Below, in pieces: positions 37,618 to 48,001 of a DNA stretch of 64,000 nt. Source of the stretch: Effrenium voratum (taxonomy: Eukaryota; Sar; Dinophyceae; Suessiales; Symbiodiniaceae); the NCBI GenBank assembly GCA_963377175.1, contig CAUJNA010001476.1, positions 1 through 64,000 of the forward strand, read 5' to 3'. Below the pieces are notes generated by a model. The model saw only the letters and a list, made by a program, of their open reading frames with translations. It was not told where the DNA came from and ran no database searches. The translations under genes and the position numbers were made by a program. How positions within the stretch are numbered: position 1 is the first letter of the stretch; the number at the start of each line of letters is the position of its first letter.

Positions 37618-38882
37618 GCACGGCTGGAAAATCGTTTCTCTTGACTTTTTTCTGAGACGTGCGGTGGGTCGTTGCGTGTGGTTCTGAACTTCCCCCCCGC
37701 GGCCCGCAAATGCTTTCAATGGGCTGCCCTGATCAACATCCACAGAATGAGAAAATCCCAAGATAGCATTTTTGCAGATTGCGGCGGTTCGTGTCGTTGG
37801 CAGGCTCGGTATGGAGCCCCCATGAACGGATGGTTGCCTTTCCTTGTTGGAGGTCGGTCATTCCTGCTGGTCGACATTGATTGAGACGTGCCGTTGATCG
37901 TTGTGAGTGATTTTGCGCTTGCCCCCAGCCTGTTTTTGAAAGAGCAAGACCTGCCCGTCTGCCGGGGAGAGGGAGGGCAAACTCTGATGTCTTTGCAATC
38001 ATTGGGGCCCTTGCTGCTGCAGGCACAAGTGCATTCTATGAATGTTCTCTTTGATCTCCCTGGCGGTGTTCTTGCTCGATGTTTTGCCCGTTTTGCTGCC
38101 ATTCCATCCCGTTCTGTTGTTCATTTTTCTCCGTACCTGTTCATATCTGCCTGATTTGGCGTGAGTGTTTAGCGCAAAACTATCAAACAGTCGAGGGGAA
38201 CCCGCAAATATTGAAGAGCCTGCTGTTCCAGTCGCCTGCCTTTTGAAGAGCAAGACCTACCCTTCTGCCATGGTCGTTGCTGCTGCAGACACAATGCAAT
38301 CCGAAGGTTAAATTTTGTTCCGACAGCACGAGCATGGAGAGATTGCTAAAGTGTGCACAATGTATTTCTGCTGCCGGGTGACGTTGAGACGTGCCGTCTG
38401 CCTTTTTGTGTGGTTTTGATTTCCCCGCGGAAATGCTTTCAGTGGGGCTGCCCTGATCACATCCACAGAACCTCAACATATTTGACGCCACTCTCCCCCC
38501 TCATCAACCTTGTCGGGGTTCCTGGGAACTCAGTGGTTTTGCTCAGCGTGGAGCCCCACAAAAGGATTGTTGAGCTGAACCACGCATCTCCCGCTTTGCT
38601 TTCATGGGCAGTGTTCCTGCTGGAAATTTGGTTTTGTTTCGGTTTTGGTACCCGTGTGTTCCTCGCTTTCCTAGTGCTCGGCTTTCGCACTAAGTACCCA
38701 TGCTTCTTTGTGGAGTGTTGTGAATGGTTAGCGTTTTGCAATACATGAATCAGTGGGAAGGAACCTGCTAGTCATCGATTTTCTCACCAATTGCCGATGC
38801 GTGTTTGGTTTGTTGCGATTGTTTGTCCTTCCCAGCATTCCCTCATGCATAGCCACCTCAAATTTGGGCACCTTCCGCGCAG
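37618..38882 (+). other. Predicted GC-AG intron of the Crinkler-like gene
   Basis: The donor is CCAG|GCACGG and the acceptor CGCGCAG|GTTGAG. Both exon ends are phase 0, so the SAM-like exon (ending LLQEPQ) reads directly into VELPRFNAADLSDLEDRF. The 1,265-base interval has no credible coding frame. GC donors are common in dinoflagellates. Confidence 0.5.
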
Positions 38883-40757
38883 GTTGAGCTCCCTCGTTTT
38901 AACGCCGCAGATCTCTCGGACTTGGAAGACCGCTTTTTGAACCGCCGAATCAACAACAAGAATGAGAGGCCTTTTGAGGAAAGAGAGGCGGTTGTTGAGA
39001 GTGTTGTGGAGCAAATGGAGGAGATCCAAAGGAAACAGACCAACAAGCCGACGGTCTTGGCCTTGTACAGCCCGCGGGGCACCGGCAAGACATCGCTCAT
39101 TCGTCATTTGGCGAAGGTCTCAAACTTTTCCGAAAGTCGACGGTGCGGGCGGCTCTTGGTATTTGATGCGTTGACGATTCCGCCAACGCTGCTGCGCAAA
39201 GATCCTGACTTGCTGGTTTCTGCCATCATCTTGTGGCACCTTTGCCAGATCTTCGATGGCTACTCTGTGGAGGTGAGCCAAGGGCCACCCATTGGTTTCC
39301 AGACGACGAGGTTCAGCGATTTGGTCAACATATTGGAATCCAGCCGATCATCGCCAGCTGTCAACAGCTTTGAGGCTTGGGTTCGCTTACGTTGCAGAAT
39401 CAAGGAAGCTGTTTTCGAGCAGTGGCTTCTGGTGACGGCTGCAGCCTTCAATGCAACACCAGCCTGCCCTTGCTTACTGTTCCTCGATCAGGCAGAGCTG
39501 CTTGTGAACAGAAAGGTCGATGAACTGAGCCAACATCGTGGACAGAAATCGGTCTTCACCCAAATATTGAGCCGATTCCCGCAGGGGCTTGGCATGTTTT
39601 CCGCAGGCACAGTCAATATCCTGCAAGATAGGCCATCCGACGAGTACACCATGCTGAAGGTCCAGAAAGCTCCAGCTCTAGAGCCATTGTCACTGCAAGC
39701 TGCCAGACGAGCCATGAAAGGCTGGAGGGGTACGCAGTACCAGGAGGAGGAATTCAACAAATTTTTCCTCTTCTCTGCCGGGGTACCCCGGCTTTTGGAG
39801 GCGGCTTTCCAGACCAGGGGTGAGTTGGCATCAACTGCTCAGGTTGCACTCAACGCCATGTCGAATGAGTTCGAAAGCTCGTACGCGGATGCAGCGCCTT
39901 ATTTCGCTGAGCCCAAAGTGGCTTTGTCGTTGGTTCTTTGCTCGGCGGTTCGATGGCCTGCAGAAGGCAACCAGTTTGTGCCCGGAACCTCACTAAGGTG
40001 GTCAGACATCTTCAGGGCCGGAGCAGCATTTCCAAACAACAAGTCCGTACTGGTTCCACGGCTGTGGTGGTGTAAGGATACCAATATCAAAGACGCCCTC
40101 CAAAACGACTTGAAACAGCGGAACATTTCGTTGGAAGGGCTCCTGCCAGACTTGCTGGAACTGTTGAAAGGGCAGGAAAGGGGCGCTACAGAGAGGGGGC
40201 CGCTGTGGGAAGGCCTGGTGGCCAATTCCCTGGCTGTTCGCTTCCGCCTTCACTGCGTAGCAAGAAATCTCAGTCCTGAAGTCACCTGGGTCCCGTTTTC
40301 GGAGATCTACCCTACGGAGGATCCACATTTGCGAGCTGTTTTGGAGCCGTTCGAAGTTTGCTGGAGTGATGGTGTGGAATATCCAAGCGGCCAAGGCAAT
40401 GAAGCAACTGTCATGAGTGACGTTGGGAAGGCCATCAAGTCCAACCGGAATTTTGCAACGGCTCACCACGACCTTTTGATCCCTGTGAGACGCAAGGCAA
40501 CTGGTAAGCTCGAGTTCATTGCTGCGCAATGTCGTTATGGAAAGAAAAAGGATGCAGGCGGCCTGAAGTTGCAGGACAAGGCAAAGAAGGACAACTTTGA
40601 GGACATGCAAAATGTGTTGCTGCAGATTTGCAGTGAGTCTGAAGGCTGGCAGTCCTTTACAAACAAGACATGGGCCAGACGTCAGGAGGAGAAGAAATAC
40701 TCTCTCATGAGTTGCGAGACTATCATTGCGCAGCTGGACGTGCTGAAACTTTTGTGA
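38883..40757 (+). CDS. Crinkler/RHS-like protein: P-loop NTPase with C-terminal PD-(D/E)XK-like nuclease region
   Basis: The 3' exon encodes 624 residues with no internal start near its 5' end, in agreement with an upstream exon. VELPRFNAADLSDLEDRF opens the exon. Walker A is SPRGTGKTS (39,068-39,094), and the Walker B strand is CLLFLDQAELL (about 39,473-39,503). Near the C-terminus, HHDLLIPV followed by EFIAAQCRYGKKK (about 40,465-40,550) has the spacing of a restriction-endonuclease-type core. This matches Crinkler/RHS-type proteins, which pair an NTPase with a nuclease and act in nuclei of hosts or rival cells. A target is not visible here. Twelve A residues lie five bases past the stop. 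Confidence 0.6.
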   Translation, partial: VELPRFNAADLSDLEDRFLNRRINNKNERPFEEREAVVESVVEQMEEIQRKQTNKPTVLALYSPRGTGKTSLIRHLAKVSNFSESRRCGRLLVFDALTIPPTLLRKDPDLLVSAIILWHLCQIFDGYSVEVSQGPPIGFQTTRFSDLVNILESSRSSPAVNSFEAWVRLRCRIKEAVFEQWLLVTAAAFNATPACPCLLFLDQAELLVNRKVDELSQHRGQKSVFTQILSRFPQGLGMFSAGTVNILQDRPSDEYTMLKVQKAPALEPLSLQAARRAMKGWRGTQYQEEEFNKFFLFSAGVPRLLEAAFQTRGELASTAQVALNAMSNEFESSYADAAPYFAEPKVALSLVLCSAVRWPAEGNQFVPGTSLRWSDIFRAGAAFPNNKSVLVPRLWWCKDTNIKDALQNDLKQRNISLEGLLPDLLELLKGQERGATERGPLWEGLVANSLAVRFRLHCVARNLSPEVTWVPFSEIYPTEDPHLRAVLEPFEVCWSDGVEYPSGQGNEATVMSDVGKAIKSNRNFATAHHDLLIPVRRKATGKLEFIAAQCRYGKKKDAGGLKLQDKAKKDNFEDMQNVLLQICSESEGWQSFTNKTWARRQEEKKYSLMSCETIIAQLDVLKLL

Positions 40758-40761
40758 GTGT

Positions 40762-40773
40762 AAAAAAAAAAAA
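40762..40773 (+). other. A12 tract just after the stop codon
   Basis: Twelve A residues begin four bases after the TGA of the Crinkler-like gene. It could be a trace of a retroposed message, although the upstream intron argues against a processed copy of the whole gene. Confidence 0.5.
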
Positions 40774-40929
40774 CGCGCTAGCAGGTGGGAGCACATGTCA
40801 TGGGTGTCAGGCTTGCATCCACAAATTGAATGGCCGTTTTGGGCGGGGTCCAGGGATCGCTCTAAGGTCGAGATTCGCAAAATCGTGTTGGGCTAAAAGT
40901 TCTCTCCACAAGCTAAGGCATGTTGCTTC

Positions 40930-41345
40930 CGTCAGGTCTGCTCAAGAAAGTCAGCGGCCCGAATCGCTTCTGGGCCGCCTGGGCCCCAGGAAGTCGTCCA
41001 GCTGCCTCACCGCAGCCGGTCTGCCCCGCCTCGTCAGTCGGCCCGCCGCGTTGCCGCTGCCCTGGGGCGCCGGCAGGGCAACGCCAGCTTCAGCAGGGTC
41101 TCCCGGCCTTCGGTGCTCCGGACGGTCATGGAGTCCACGGCCCGCAGCTGCTGCACGTTGCCGTACTGTGGGTTGAAGCTCCACGCCGCATTCGTTGGTG
41201 CTCGGACAGCCCCACATCCTCGACTGCCTTGATGCGCCGGTCCGTGAGGTCCTTGTTGTGCTGAAATTTGTCGGCGTTGTCCTGCAGCAGCCGGAACTCG
41301 GTGGCCGGCTGCTTCTCCACGTCCTCGGGCGCGTCGTATACCGTC
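40930..41345 (-). pseudogene. C-terminal part of a Polinton-type integrase, separated from its N-terminus by the 18.7-kb element
   Basis: Reading leftward from 41,345: LNETVYDAPEDVEKQPATEF, RLLQDNADKFQHNKDLTDRR, then, after a shift near 41,190, TNAAWSFNPQYGNVQQLRAV and DSMTVRSTEGRETLLKLAL, then a further shift. This is the kind of sequence that follows the catalytic core of retroviral-type integrases (a YGxPE-like element, a helical linker and an SH3-like strand region). The core itself is at 60,120-60,968 on the same strand and in the matching order. Confidence 0.55.
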
Positions 41346-41365
41346 TCGTTCAGTGATTATATTAA

Positions 41366-41390
41366 GAGCCTCAGATCCATGGGGTTTAGA
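41366..41390 (+). repeat. Left inverted terminal repeat
   Basis: AGATCCATGGGGTTTAGA at 41,373-41,390, preceded by GAGC, matches the right end reverse complement with one T/C difference in the 18-base core and also shares GAGC outside it. Weaker similarity may extend a further 20 bases outward. Confidence 0.7.
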
Positions 41391-41700
41391 CCTTACCTCA
41401 ATTTATCTCAAATTTTCTCAAATTATCTCAAATTATCTTATTTTTGCATCTAATGTGCAAAAAGATGCCAAAAAAATGCAAAAAGATGCAAAAAAATGCA
41501 AAAAGATGCAAAAAAGTGCAAAAACATGCAAAAAAGTGCAAAAACATGCAAAAAAGTGCAAAATAATGCAAAAAAGTCCCAAAAAAAAACAGAATGCAAC
41601 AAAATGCCAAAAAAACTGCAACAACATGCAAAAAAATGCAACAAAATACCAAAAAAATACAAAAAGAGTGCAAAAACAATGCAAACATACATGACACAAA
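41391..41700 (+). repeat. Left subterminal repeats: TTATCTCAAA units then ATGCAAAAAA-type low complexity
   Basis: About five TTATCTCAAA-like units at 41,399-41,446 are followed by some 240 bases of A-rich ATGCAAAA/GTGCAAAA repeats. Both strands stay open by chance, and I reject the resulting Lys- or Phe-rich translations. The same 10-bp unit occurs at 50,753-51,135 and 60,047-60,075. Confidence 0.85.
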
Positions 41701-41897
41701 TGCAAACAAGGACAAACACATGCAAGAACATACAACATGCATTAAGTGTGTGTCACTCAATTCTATAATAATGATTATTTTTTTATTGTTGCATCAGTGA
41801 GTCGCAAGTCATCATGAGCGCACGTTAGCGCCAGCAACGTTGGACCATTCCATTGTCCATCATCATTATTCATTCTTGACGTCGCTGGCGAGCCAGC

Positions 41898-42545
41898 TCA
41901 AAAAAATACTCTGCCATGATCCAAGTCAAGCGCTTTCAATAACTTGTGGCAAGGACAGCTGCACGGATCATCATCATCATCTTCACAGATCGTTGGACTG
42001 GGGTATTCTTGCACATAAGTCGAATCAAAGTTCGAGCAATGGGAGCAATGCATTGTCTTGCGCTTGTCGTTGATGATCATGAGCACTGCGCCACGCATGC
42101 CAGTAACAAAGGTCACAGGTTCCCGATTGACGTTCAGCTGACTCGGCAACTGACAAAACGCTTCATGTCCAACCCACATAATAGTCACACCAGGACGACA
42201 ACACATGTTGCGCCGGTCACCGGTCCTGAAATCTGTCAGAATAGATTCTGCAAGAAATTCTGGGCAAGGTTCACGTTCCAGTTCCGAGTCCAGCTCCGAT
42301 AAATCTGACTGCTTGACGTCGTCATTGTCATTCCCCTGCTGAAGCTCCGGCTCAGTCATTTCAACTCCCCAGTCCCGTGGCTGAGCGTCAGTCCAGTCAG
42401 GCTGAGGACGTTCGATTTGACTCAGACACACTGTCGCACTGGCTTCAACTTCTGATTCTGAAGATTCAGTGTGACACACTGTCTGACTTGCAGGAGAATA
42501 TGTCACTGTCCGACGCTTCTTATCAGCAGGCAAGCCAGTTGACAT
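41898..42545 (-). CDS. Cys-rich protein 1 of a paralogous pair
   Basis: 215 residues from ATG 42,545. The N-terminal half is Ser/Glu/Asp-rich. The C-terminal domain has HCSHCSNF, then after an acidic linker CSCPCHKLLKAL and ends DLDHGRVFF. The neighbour at 42,956 has the same CSCxCHKL ... HGLV ending, so the two are tandem paralogues sharing a small Cys/His, probably zinc-binding, module. No known family comes to mind. It is the last gene of the leftward cluster. About 65 bases upstream a GGTTTTGCGGCTCAAG sequence loosely resembles the spliced leader. Confidence 0.55.
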   Translation of the reverse strand: MSTGLPADKKRRTVTYSPASQTVCHTESSESEVEASATVCLSQIERPQPDWTDAQPRDWGVEMTEPELQQGNDNDDVKQSDLSELDSELEREPCPEFLAESILTDFRTGDRRNMCCRPGVTIMWVGHEAFCQLPSQLNVNREPVTFVTGMRGAVLMIINDKRKTMHCSHCSNFDSTYVQEYPSPTICEDDDDDPCSCPCHKLLKALDLDHGRVFF

Positions 42546-42955
42546 GAGGCTTCAATGTCAATGGTTCACAAAATCTCAATCAAGCACGTTGAGTCAACTG
42601 CTACTGACAGGCTTGAGCCGCAAAACCGCATCTCAAGCATGACTGGAATGTTTGCAGCCTGAACATGGGTCATGGTTCATGTCATTCATGATGGCATGTG
42701 CGCGCACGGCTGTTGCCATAAACTCAAATGAAGTCAGGATATTTATAGAGCGACAACTTGTTTCTTCCTCTTGTTCCATTGACTGCTGGGCCTCAAGTGA
42801 GCTTCCGCACTCACGCATCTAAACTCACTTGCGCAGCCCTGTTGCTGTTTTCCAAAGTCGCACACAGTCGAGTCAAGCAGTTCGCCCATCAGTTAAAAGT
42901 TGCAGCTCCGCTCTGTACTGGAGCAACACACTGCTTGTCTATTATTGGCTGAAGA

Positions 42956-43396
42956 TCAATCCAGCACGAGGCCATGACGCATTGAATATGCACGAGCAAG
43001 CTTGTGACAGGCACATGAACACTGAGGGCCACAATGGTGCGCTAAGCCGCACGCAGAGCACCAAAGAACACGATCTCGCGCAGCCAAAGTAATAGTTCCA
43101 GCCCTGGCAGTAAAAAACCACACCTTTTTATGCATCGATGTGCTGTAGCTCACGGGCATCCGAACAAACCAGTCACCTTCGATGAACTTGAACTTGCGAT
43201 CGGCAGTTGGTAAGGGCATCTGCATCTGGTCAGCAAGCACTTCTTGAAGCACCACTGGGCGCAGATCTCCCGTGTCTGGAGTCGAAGAGCGTGGTCTTTT
43301 TTTTGTGGGAATCACATTTTGGGGTCCACTCAAGGTGCCCTCCTGGCATGTGGCCTCCTGGTGTTCCTCATCATCAATGGCAGTGTCATTGGCCAT
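42956..43396 (-). CDS. Cys-rich protein 2 of a paralogous pair
   Basis: 146 residues from a likely ATG at 43,396 (MANDTAIDDEEHQEA). The frame is open further upstream to 43,549 but that part overlaps less protein-like sequence. A basic KKRPRSSTP stretch could be a nuclear localisation signal. The C-terminal domain reads WCSACGLAHHCGPQCSCACH followed by KLARAYSMRHG, matching the module of its neighbour. Cys spacing suggests zinc binding. The function is unknown. Confidence 0.5.
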   Translation of the reverse strand: MANDTAIDDEEHQEATCQEGTLSGPQNVIPTKKRPRSSTPDTGDLRPVVLQEVLADQMQMPLPTADRKFKFIEGDWFVRMPVSYSTSMHKKVWFFTARAGTITLAARDRVLWCSACGLAHHCGPQCSCACHKLARAYSMRHGLVLD

Positions 43397-43922
43397 GTTG
43401 TTTGTGCACGGCGACGCAGACTCAATAAGTATAGTAGCAAAACTACCAGCATCCTCACATTTCCATAGCTTCTGCCTTAGATAGTGTGTGCCCGAACCCC
43501 GCACCATCACTTTGCCTAAATTGATGACAGCAACACCTAATGCATACAATCATTATTAAGCCCAGCAGCGACATTGCGAGTTTAGCAAAAGTGGGAAGCA
43601 CTTGAATCTGCGCTTTCAACTGACAGCACTTGAACCGAACCGCCACAACTTGTTTTGCCAACAAGCAATTCCCGTACACAAGTGCAAGCAGGCCAATGAC
43701 TTGATGAGATACTTTGCACTCAGCACACCAGAGGTTCTCGCTATTTTATCAAGTCGTGCGCAACTCGCAAACGAGCAAAGAATTATGCCTTCTGTCTACA
43801 GCCACATGTTTTGGAAGACTGGATCCAGTCCTTAACCTGTAGCTCAGTCATTATAGTGCTTGTCCTCCTCAATTGGCCTTTTGATGGCCACTCGCCTGGC
43901 AGAGCGCCACCACAGCACAGAA
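43397..43922. other. Spacer between Cys-rich gene 2 and the Lys-rich gene
   Basis: No credible gene. An (AC)n run lies at 43,948-43,965 just inside the neighbouring frame. Part of the stretch may be upstream exon or leader of Cys-rich gene 2. Confidence 0.4.
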
Positions 43923-45242
43923 CTAAGACTTCAAGACTATTATTACGCACACACACACACAAACAATGGTCATTATGATTTGCCCGCCTTTCTCCCAGTC
44001 GTAGCACCTCATGATCCAGGTTGGCTTGTCTCGGCCCCCTGGCGCTGGATGAAACTTGTAATGCCCACATTGCTTGCGGCAGGTATTGCAGGAAACCTCA
44101 GTCCAGATAAGCGGATCAAACACAGCAGGTTGCCGGGGTCCATGGTGGCCAGGGCGACTTGATTGTGCACCGGCACCATCAGCCATAGCCAAATCATCGG
44201 CACTGCTGGAAGCAGCAATGACACTTGCCCCAGAACTTGGCAATGGCTCATCACTGTGCCTTGTCGATTTGCTTGGAGATTGGGTGTGGCTGGCAGGTGG
44301 CAGGTCCGCCTGCGGACTCAGCCTGTTGCCGTCGTCCGCCACACTGGCTGGCTTGTCTTCTGGAGGAGCCGTGCTGTTGTCCTCCGCCACACTGGCTGGC
44401 CGCTCTTCTGGAGCAGCCTCGGCCTGCGCAGCAGGCCTCGCAGATTCAGGGCACGACGACACTGAGTGAGTTCTACGAACCACCCGCCGCTGCCATGGAT
44501 TCGGAGTCACAGCTTCAACTTCTTCAGGGACTTCAACCAGCACGTTTCCCTTTTCATGGGTGTCACCTTCGCGAAGAGCAGGGCAGTCTTGTCTTTTCTT
44601 CTTCAGTGCGCCATGCCAAATCTTCCTGCTCGCCTTGCTGGCCACTTTGGAGCTGCTTGATTTGGCAGTCTTCAGCCCCTTTATTATGTTGGCTTTGTTG
44701 CTTGCCTTGGCCTTGGCCTTTGTCTTGGCCTTGGACTTGGCCTTTGTCTTGGCCTTTGCCTTGGCCTTTGCCTTGGCCTTTGGCATCATGGCCTTTCTGA
44801 CTACTGCCCATTCCTTCTGCTTCGCACGAGCCTGATGTTTCTCAATTGTTTTTTGAACTTGCTCAAACTCACGACGATCTTCTGGGTCCATGTCCTCCAA
44901 CACCATTGCATCAAACTCAAGATCATCCTGATCAGCATTGCAGGCACTCTCATCAGAATCACTGTCGTTGCCAGCGGGGGCATTGTTGTGCAGAGCTTGG
45001 ACCTGAGCCGCGAAGTTGGCCGTGATGTCATCAGTATCGCCATCCCGCTGTGACGTTTCCGCAGCAAGAACTTTCAATAGCTCAGGTCTGCTCATCGCTT
45101 GAAAAACTGGCACAGCAGTCTTGCTGCAAGCACGCAGGTCGATGCCCTTCAAGTAGCACACCAGGGCCGCCAGCTCTTTGTTCAGCATCTTCTTTGTCAG
45201 CCTGAGCAGGTGACAGCACAACTGACAACAAGACAACATCAA
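43923..45242 (-). CDS. Lys/Ala-rich protein with a C-terminal Cys module
   Basis: About 439 residues. An acidic segment (about 95-130) is followed by alternating Lys-Ala repeats of the linker-histone-tail type (about 155-185), then an Ala/Ser/Pro-rich part with PASVAEDN and PASVADDG repeats, and near the end CNTCRKQCGHYKFHPAP with a later Cys. It probably binds nucleic acid. The last 20 residues (a Val/Cys run) come from an AC repeat and may lie beyond an exon end. The 5' end overlaps the next frame by 160 bases in another register, so the two could be exons of one gene. ASVA repeats coincide with the CACACTG motif described in the findings. Confidence 0.5.
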   Translation of the reverse strand: MMLSCCQLCCHLLRLTKKMLNKELAALVCYLKGIDLRACSKTAVPVFQAMSRPELLKVLAAETSQRDGDTDDITANFAAQVQALHNNAPAGNDSDSDESACNADQDDLEFDAMVLEDMDPEDRREFEQVQKTIEKHQARAKQKEWAVVRKAMMPKAKAKAKAKAKTKAKSKAKTKAKAKASNKANIIKGLKTAKSSSSKVASKASRKIWHGALKKKRQDCPALREGDTHEKGNVLVEVPEEVEAVTPNPWQRRVVRRTHSVSSCPESARPAAQAEAAPEERPASVAEDNSTAPPEDKPASVADDGNRLSPQADLPPASHTQSPSKSTRHSDEPLPSSGASVIAASSSADDLAMADGAGAQSSRPGHHGPRQPAVFDPLIWTEVSCNTCRKQCGHYKFHPAPGGRDKPTWIMRCYDWEKGGQIIMTIVCVCVCVIIVLKS

Positions 45243-47690
45243 GCATGCTGCCTGACATGAGTGTCACAGCGCGACTTTCAGATCCAAGCAGCGTTGGCTG
45301 TGTAAGAAAAGTTCTCAGCAAGCTGCGCTCCACACCGGACGATTGCCTGGCCAATCGGAGACCACCTTGCCACTCAATGCAAACAGGCTGCGTCTCCACC
45401 ACCATCCACATCTCTGGCTGCTCGATGAACATGAAGTCTGCCTGCCCTTCAGCATCCAGCACAAAGCACGCATCTCCAAGGGCACCACAGTGGTTCGCTT
45501 CAGGAGTGTCCACCACAATCACGGGCCACCATATACAAGCCCATGTGGCAGAGCTCAAGCAAAAGCAGAATGACTCATCTGACAAATTCTTCATGACCTC
45601 CTGCCGTGGCGCCAGTTTGTTGAACACCCCTTGCCAGATTTTGATGCCTGCCGAAGATCTGTCATCCTTCCAATGCTGAAGCCAAGCCCATGCCGCAGCT
45701 CCTTCTTGAAGGCTTTCTTCCGACAGTGTGCCCCAGGTTTTCCTTGCCATAAGTTGATGCCATTCCCGAGGCATTTTGTGAGTCTTTGAATTGAACCCAC
45801 ATTTTCTCCCCCTTGTATCTCCCTGTCTAAAGTCACCCACAAATTCGTCTCTGGAGATCTTCACATGCGGAATTCCACGGCTTTCAAAGACCTGCGAGCT
45901 GCGAGTAACATCTTGGATGGACTCATTTGTTTGCTTCTTGTTGCTTTGAAATTTGCCATCCCTCCGAATATCGTTGTGCACATCTTCAACAATTTTGTTG
46001 TCAGGGAATGTGCAAAGCAAGCAGTTCAGCAAGTGACGTCCTGCCACACTGGCTGTCTTGTAACCACCTGCTTCGAACGCCTCCATCATGATCCTGCATG
46101 GGTTTGAAACGATTAGATGTACACTTGCGGACAGCTTGTCGCAAATTCCCTGCACCAGGCCAAAGGAAGACCGACTAGCAAACACAGTTTCAAGCCACAG
46201 CAAAACCTGATGTTCCTTCTTCAGCAAACGAACTGCTTCCTGCTGCACTTGCTCGTTGTCAGCAGCCAGGATTCCTGCATATGATTCTGGGGGACAGCCG
46301 TGGCGACTGAGCGACCAGACCCTCTGCTTCAGCAAGTGCTCTGTCAAACTAGTCATTTGCATGACCCAGCCACTCAAACCACTTTCAGATATGAACTGCA
46401 GAAATGTTGAATTCTGAAGCACTGCTACTGTCTTCTGCAAATGCTCGGACTTCTTCCAGCCACCCAGCGCCAGCTGCGCGGACCTTTTGACAGAGTCTTG
46501 CGGGGTTTTCACTGATTGAATTTCAGCCGCATACCATGACCACAGTGGACGTGTGACTTCAAGCAAAATGTGGGAATGATAGTACAAGTCCTCCGTCATC
46601 AGCTTCAACGCAAGCTTGAATCCTCCCGTCGTTTTCTTCATGAGGCTCAGCTCTTCTCTGGGGCTGATTTCCTTCCGTTTTGCTGCCGCATTGAGGAGGC
46701 CTTGGTCAGCTGATGTTGGGTCATTCATTGAAGGGCCCTGTCCAGTTGGCAACACACTGCTTGGATTGCTCTCATCGTCCAGCTCAAGCGAGTCCTCCAA
46801 AACCATCTTGAACGCATGATACTCAGCCAGCATTTCATTGCACACCTCGTTCCAGCTGAACCACCGGGCAAGCTTGACCAAAGCACCCTTTTTTGAAAAG
46901 GATGGAAGTTGCAGCATTTGATCCCATAGTTCGTTGTCAGGGACGTTGAGGGATGAAAGTCCCATATCCAAAGCAATCAGCTCACGATAGCGGATCCAAA
47001 TTTCAGAGTTTGTTGAGTGGCTCGCCAGAAATGACTCCAGCATGCTCTGCTTGTGCTGGAAGAACCCGCCTGTTCCGAATGGCTTGTAATTCAAGCTGAA
47101 GAGCTCGAGTGCAGCTGTGTGCGCAAAAACTGACCCCTGCACGCTCGCCCAATCGCCAATTTGTAGTCCCGGATTGATCGATGGATCTTGTCAAACTTGA
47201 CATGAACCATGTGGTTCTGTAGAGCAAACGCCATCCCCGCATTTCCAACCGATCCCTGGTCCAGGCAGGCAACCAGAATTGGCACCTTCTCCCACCAGAA
47301 AGGCTCTTCAGGAAGGACAGGCAGTTGGGTGCCCCCATCCTGGCAAATAAATGCCCGACTGACACACTGTCTGACATGATCATCTTCGACCTCCTCGTCA
47401 TTTGCACCAAACTCAAACACTGGAATGACCACTCGATGTTCGCCAGATTGTATTGGTCTGCACGCCTTGGCACGCACAAATGAACTAAGGGTCTTGGCAC
47501 CATTGGTCAGCAAGCTCAGTTGATGGCTCATTGCTTGGAGCTGCCTGAAAGCTGCAAATCTGCTCAACTTGCTCTTCTTTGCCAAGGTTGCCAGCGCCGA
47601 TATGTCATGCACTTCACTCGGCAGCAAGGGCCCAATGGGCATATGTTGGATTCGTGCCACACATCCAACATCTTCTGCATGAGAGTACAT
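45082..47690 (-). CDS. Large unknown protein, two frames joined near 47,140
   Basis: The 5' part (47,690 to about 47,150; 190 residues) reads HDISALATLAKKSKLSRFAA and ends HVKFDKIHRSIRDYK. The 3' part continues in another frame with SVFAHTAALELFSLNYKPF for about 680 residues. The overlap near 47,140 shows the same DNA in two frames, so there is either one indel or a very short intron. Segments such as HNDIRRDGKFQSNKKQTNES and KTHKMPREWHQLMARKTWGT are strongly protein-like. No family is recognised. In size and centrality it is a candidate for the element's own mobility protein, but no catalytic motif supports that. Confidence 0.5.
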
Positions 47691-48001
47691 CAAAGATATA
47701 AGGATGTCTTTGTTCCATGAGTGGATCCATCAGCACAAATGTTGAATTGACAACAACTTTCAAAACGCGAGGCACTGATTGTTTCATACAGCTCTCCTGC
47801 CCTCCTTGTCCACCTGTAGGCATTCTCCTGGCTCACTCCTGAGCAAGCCAGGCTTCAGTCACACACAAAAGCAGCTCTCATTGCATTGCAAACAACAAAT
47901 AGACTATACATTCGCCGAGCAACCTGCAAAAGCAGTGTTCTCAAGCTCCGACTGCATTGCCACTTCAGTACACATTGACCTGCCTGCTGTGGCACACAGC
48001 C

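Noticed and set aside
41428..41768. Phe/Cys-rich and Lys/Gln-rich frames on both strands
   Set aside because: They arise from ATGCAAAA low-complexity DNA. Both strands are open in several frames.
42611..42630. Spliced-leader-like sequence upstream of Cys-rich gene 1
   Set aside because: Only about 13 of 16 bases fit and there is an internal insertion, so it is too weak to call.
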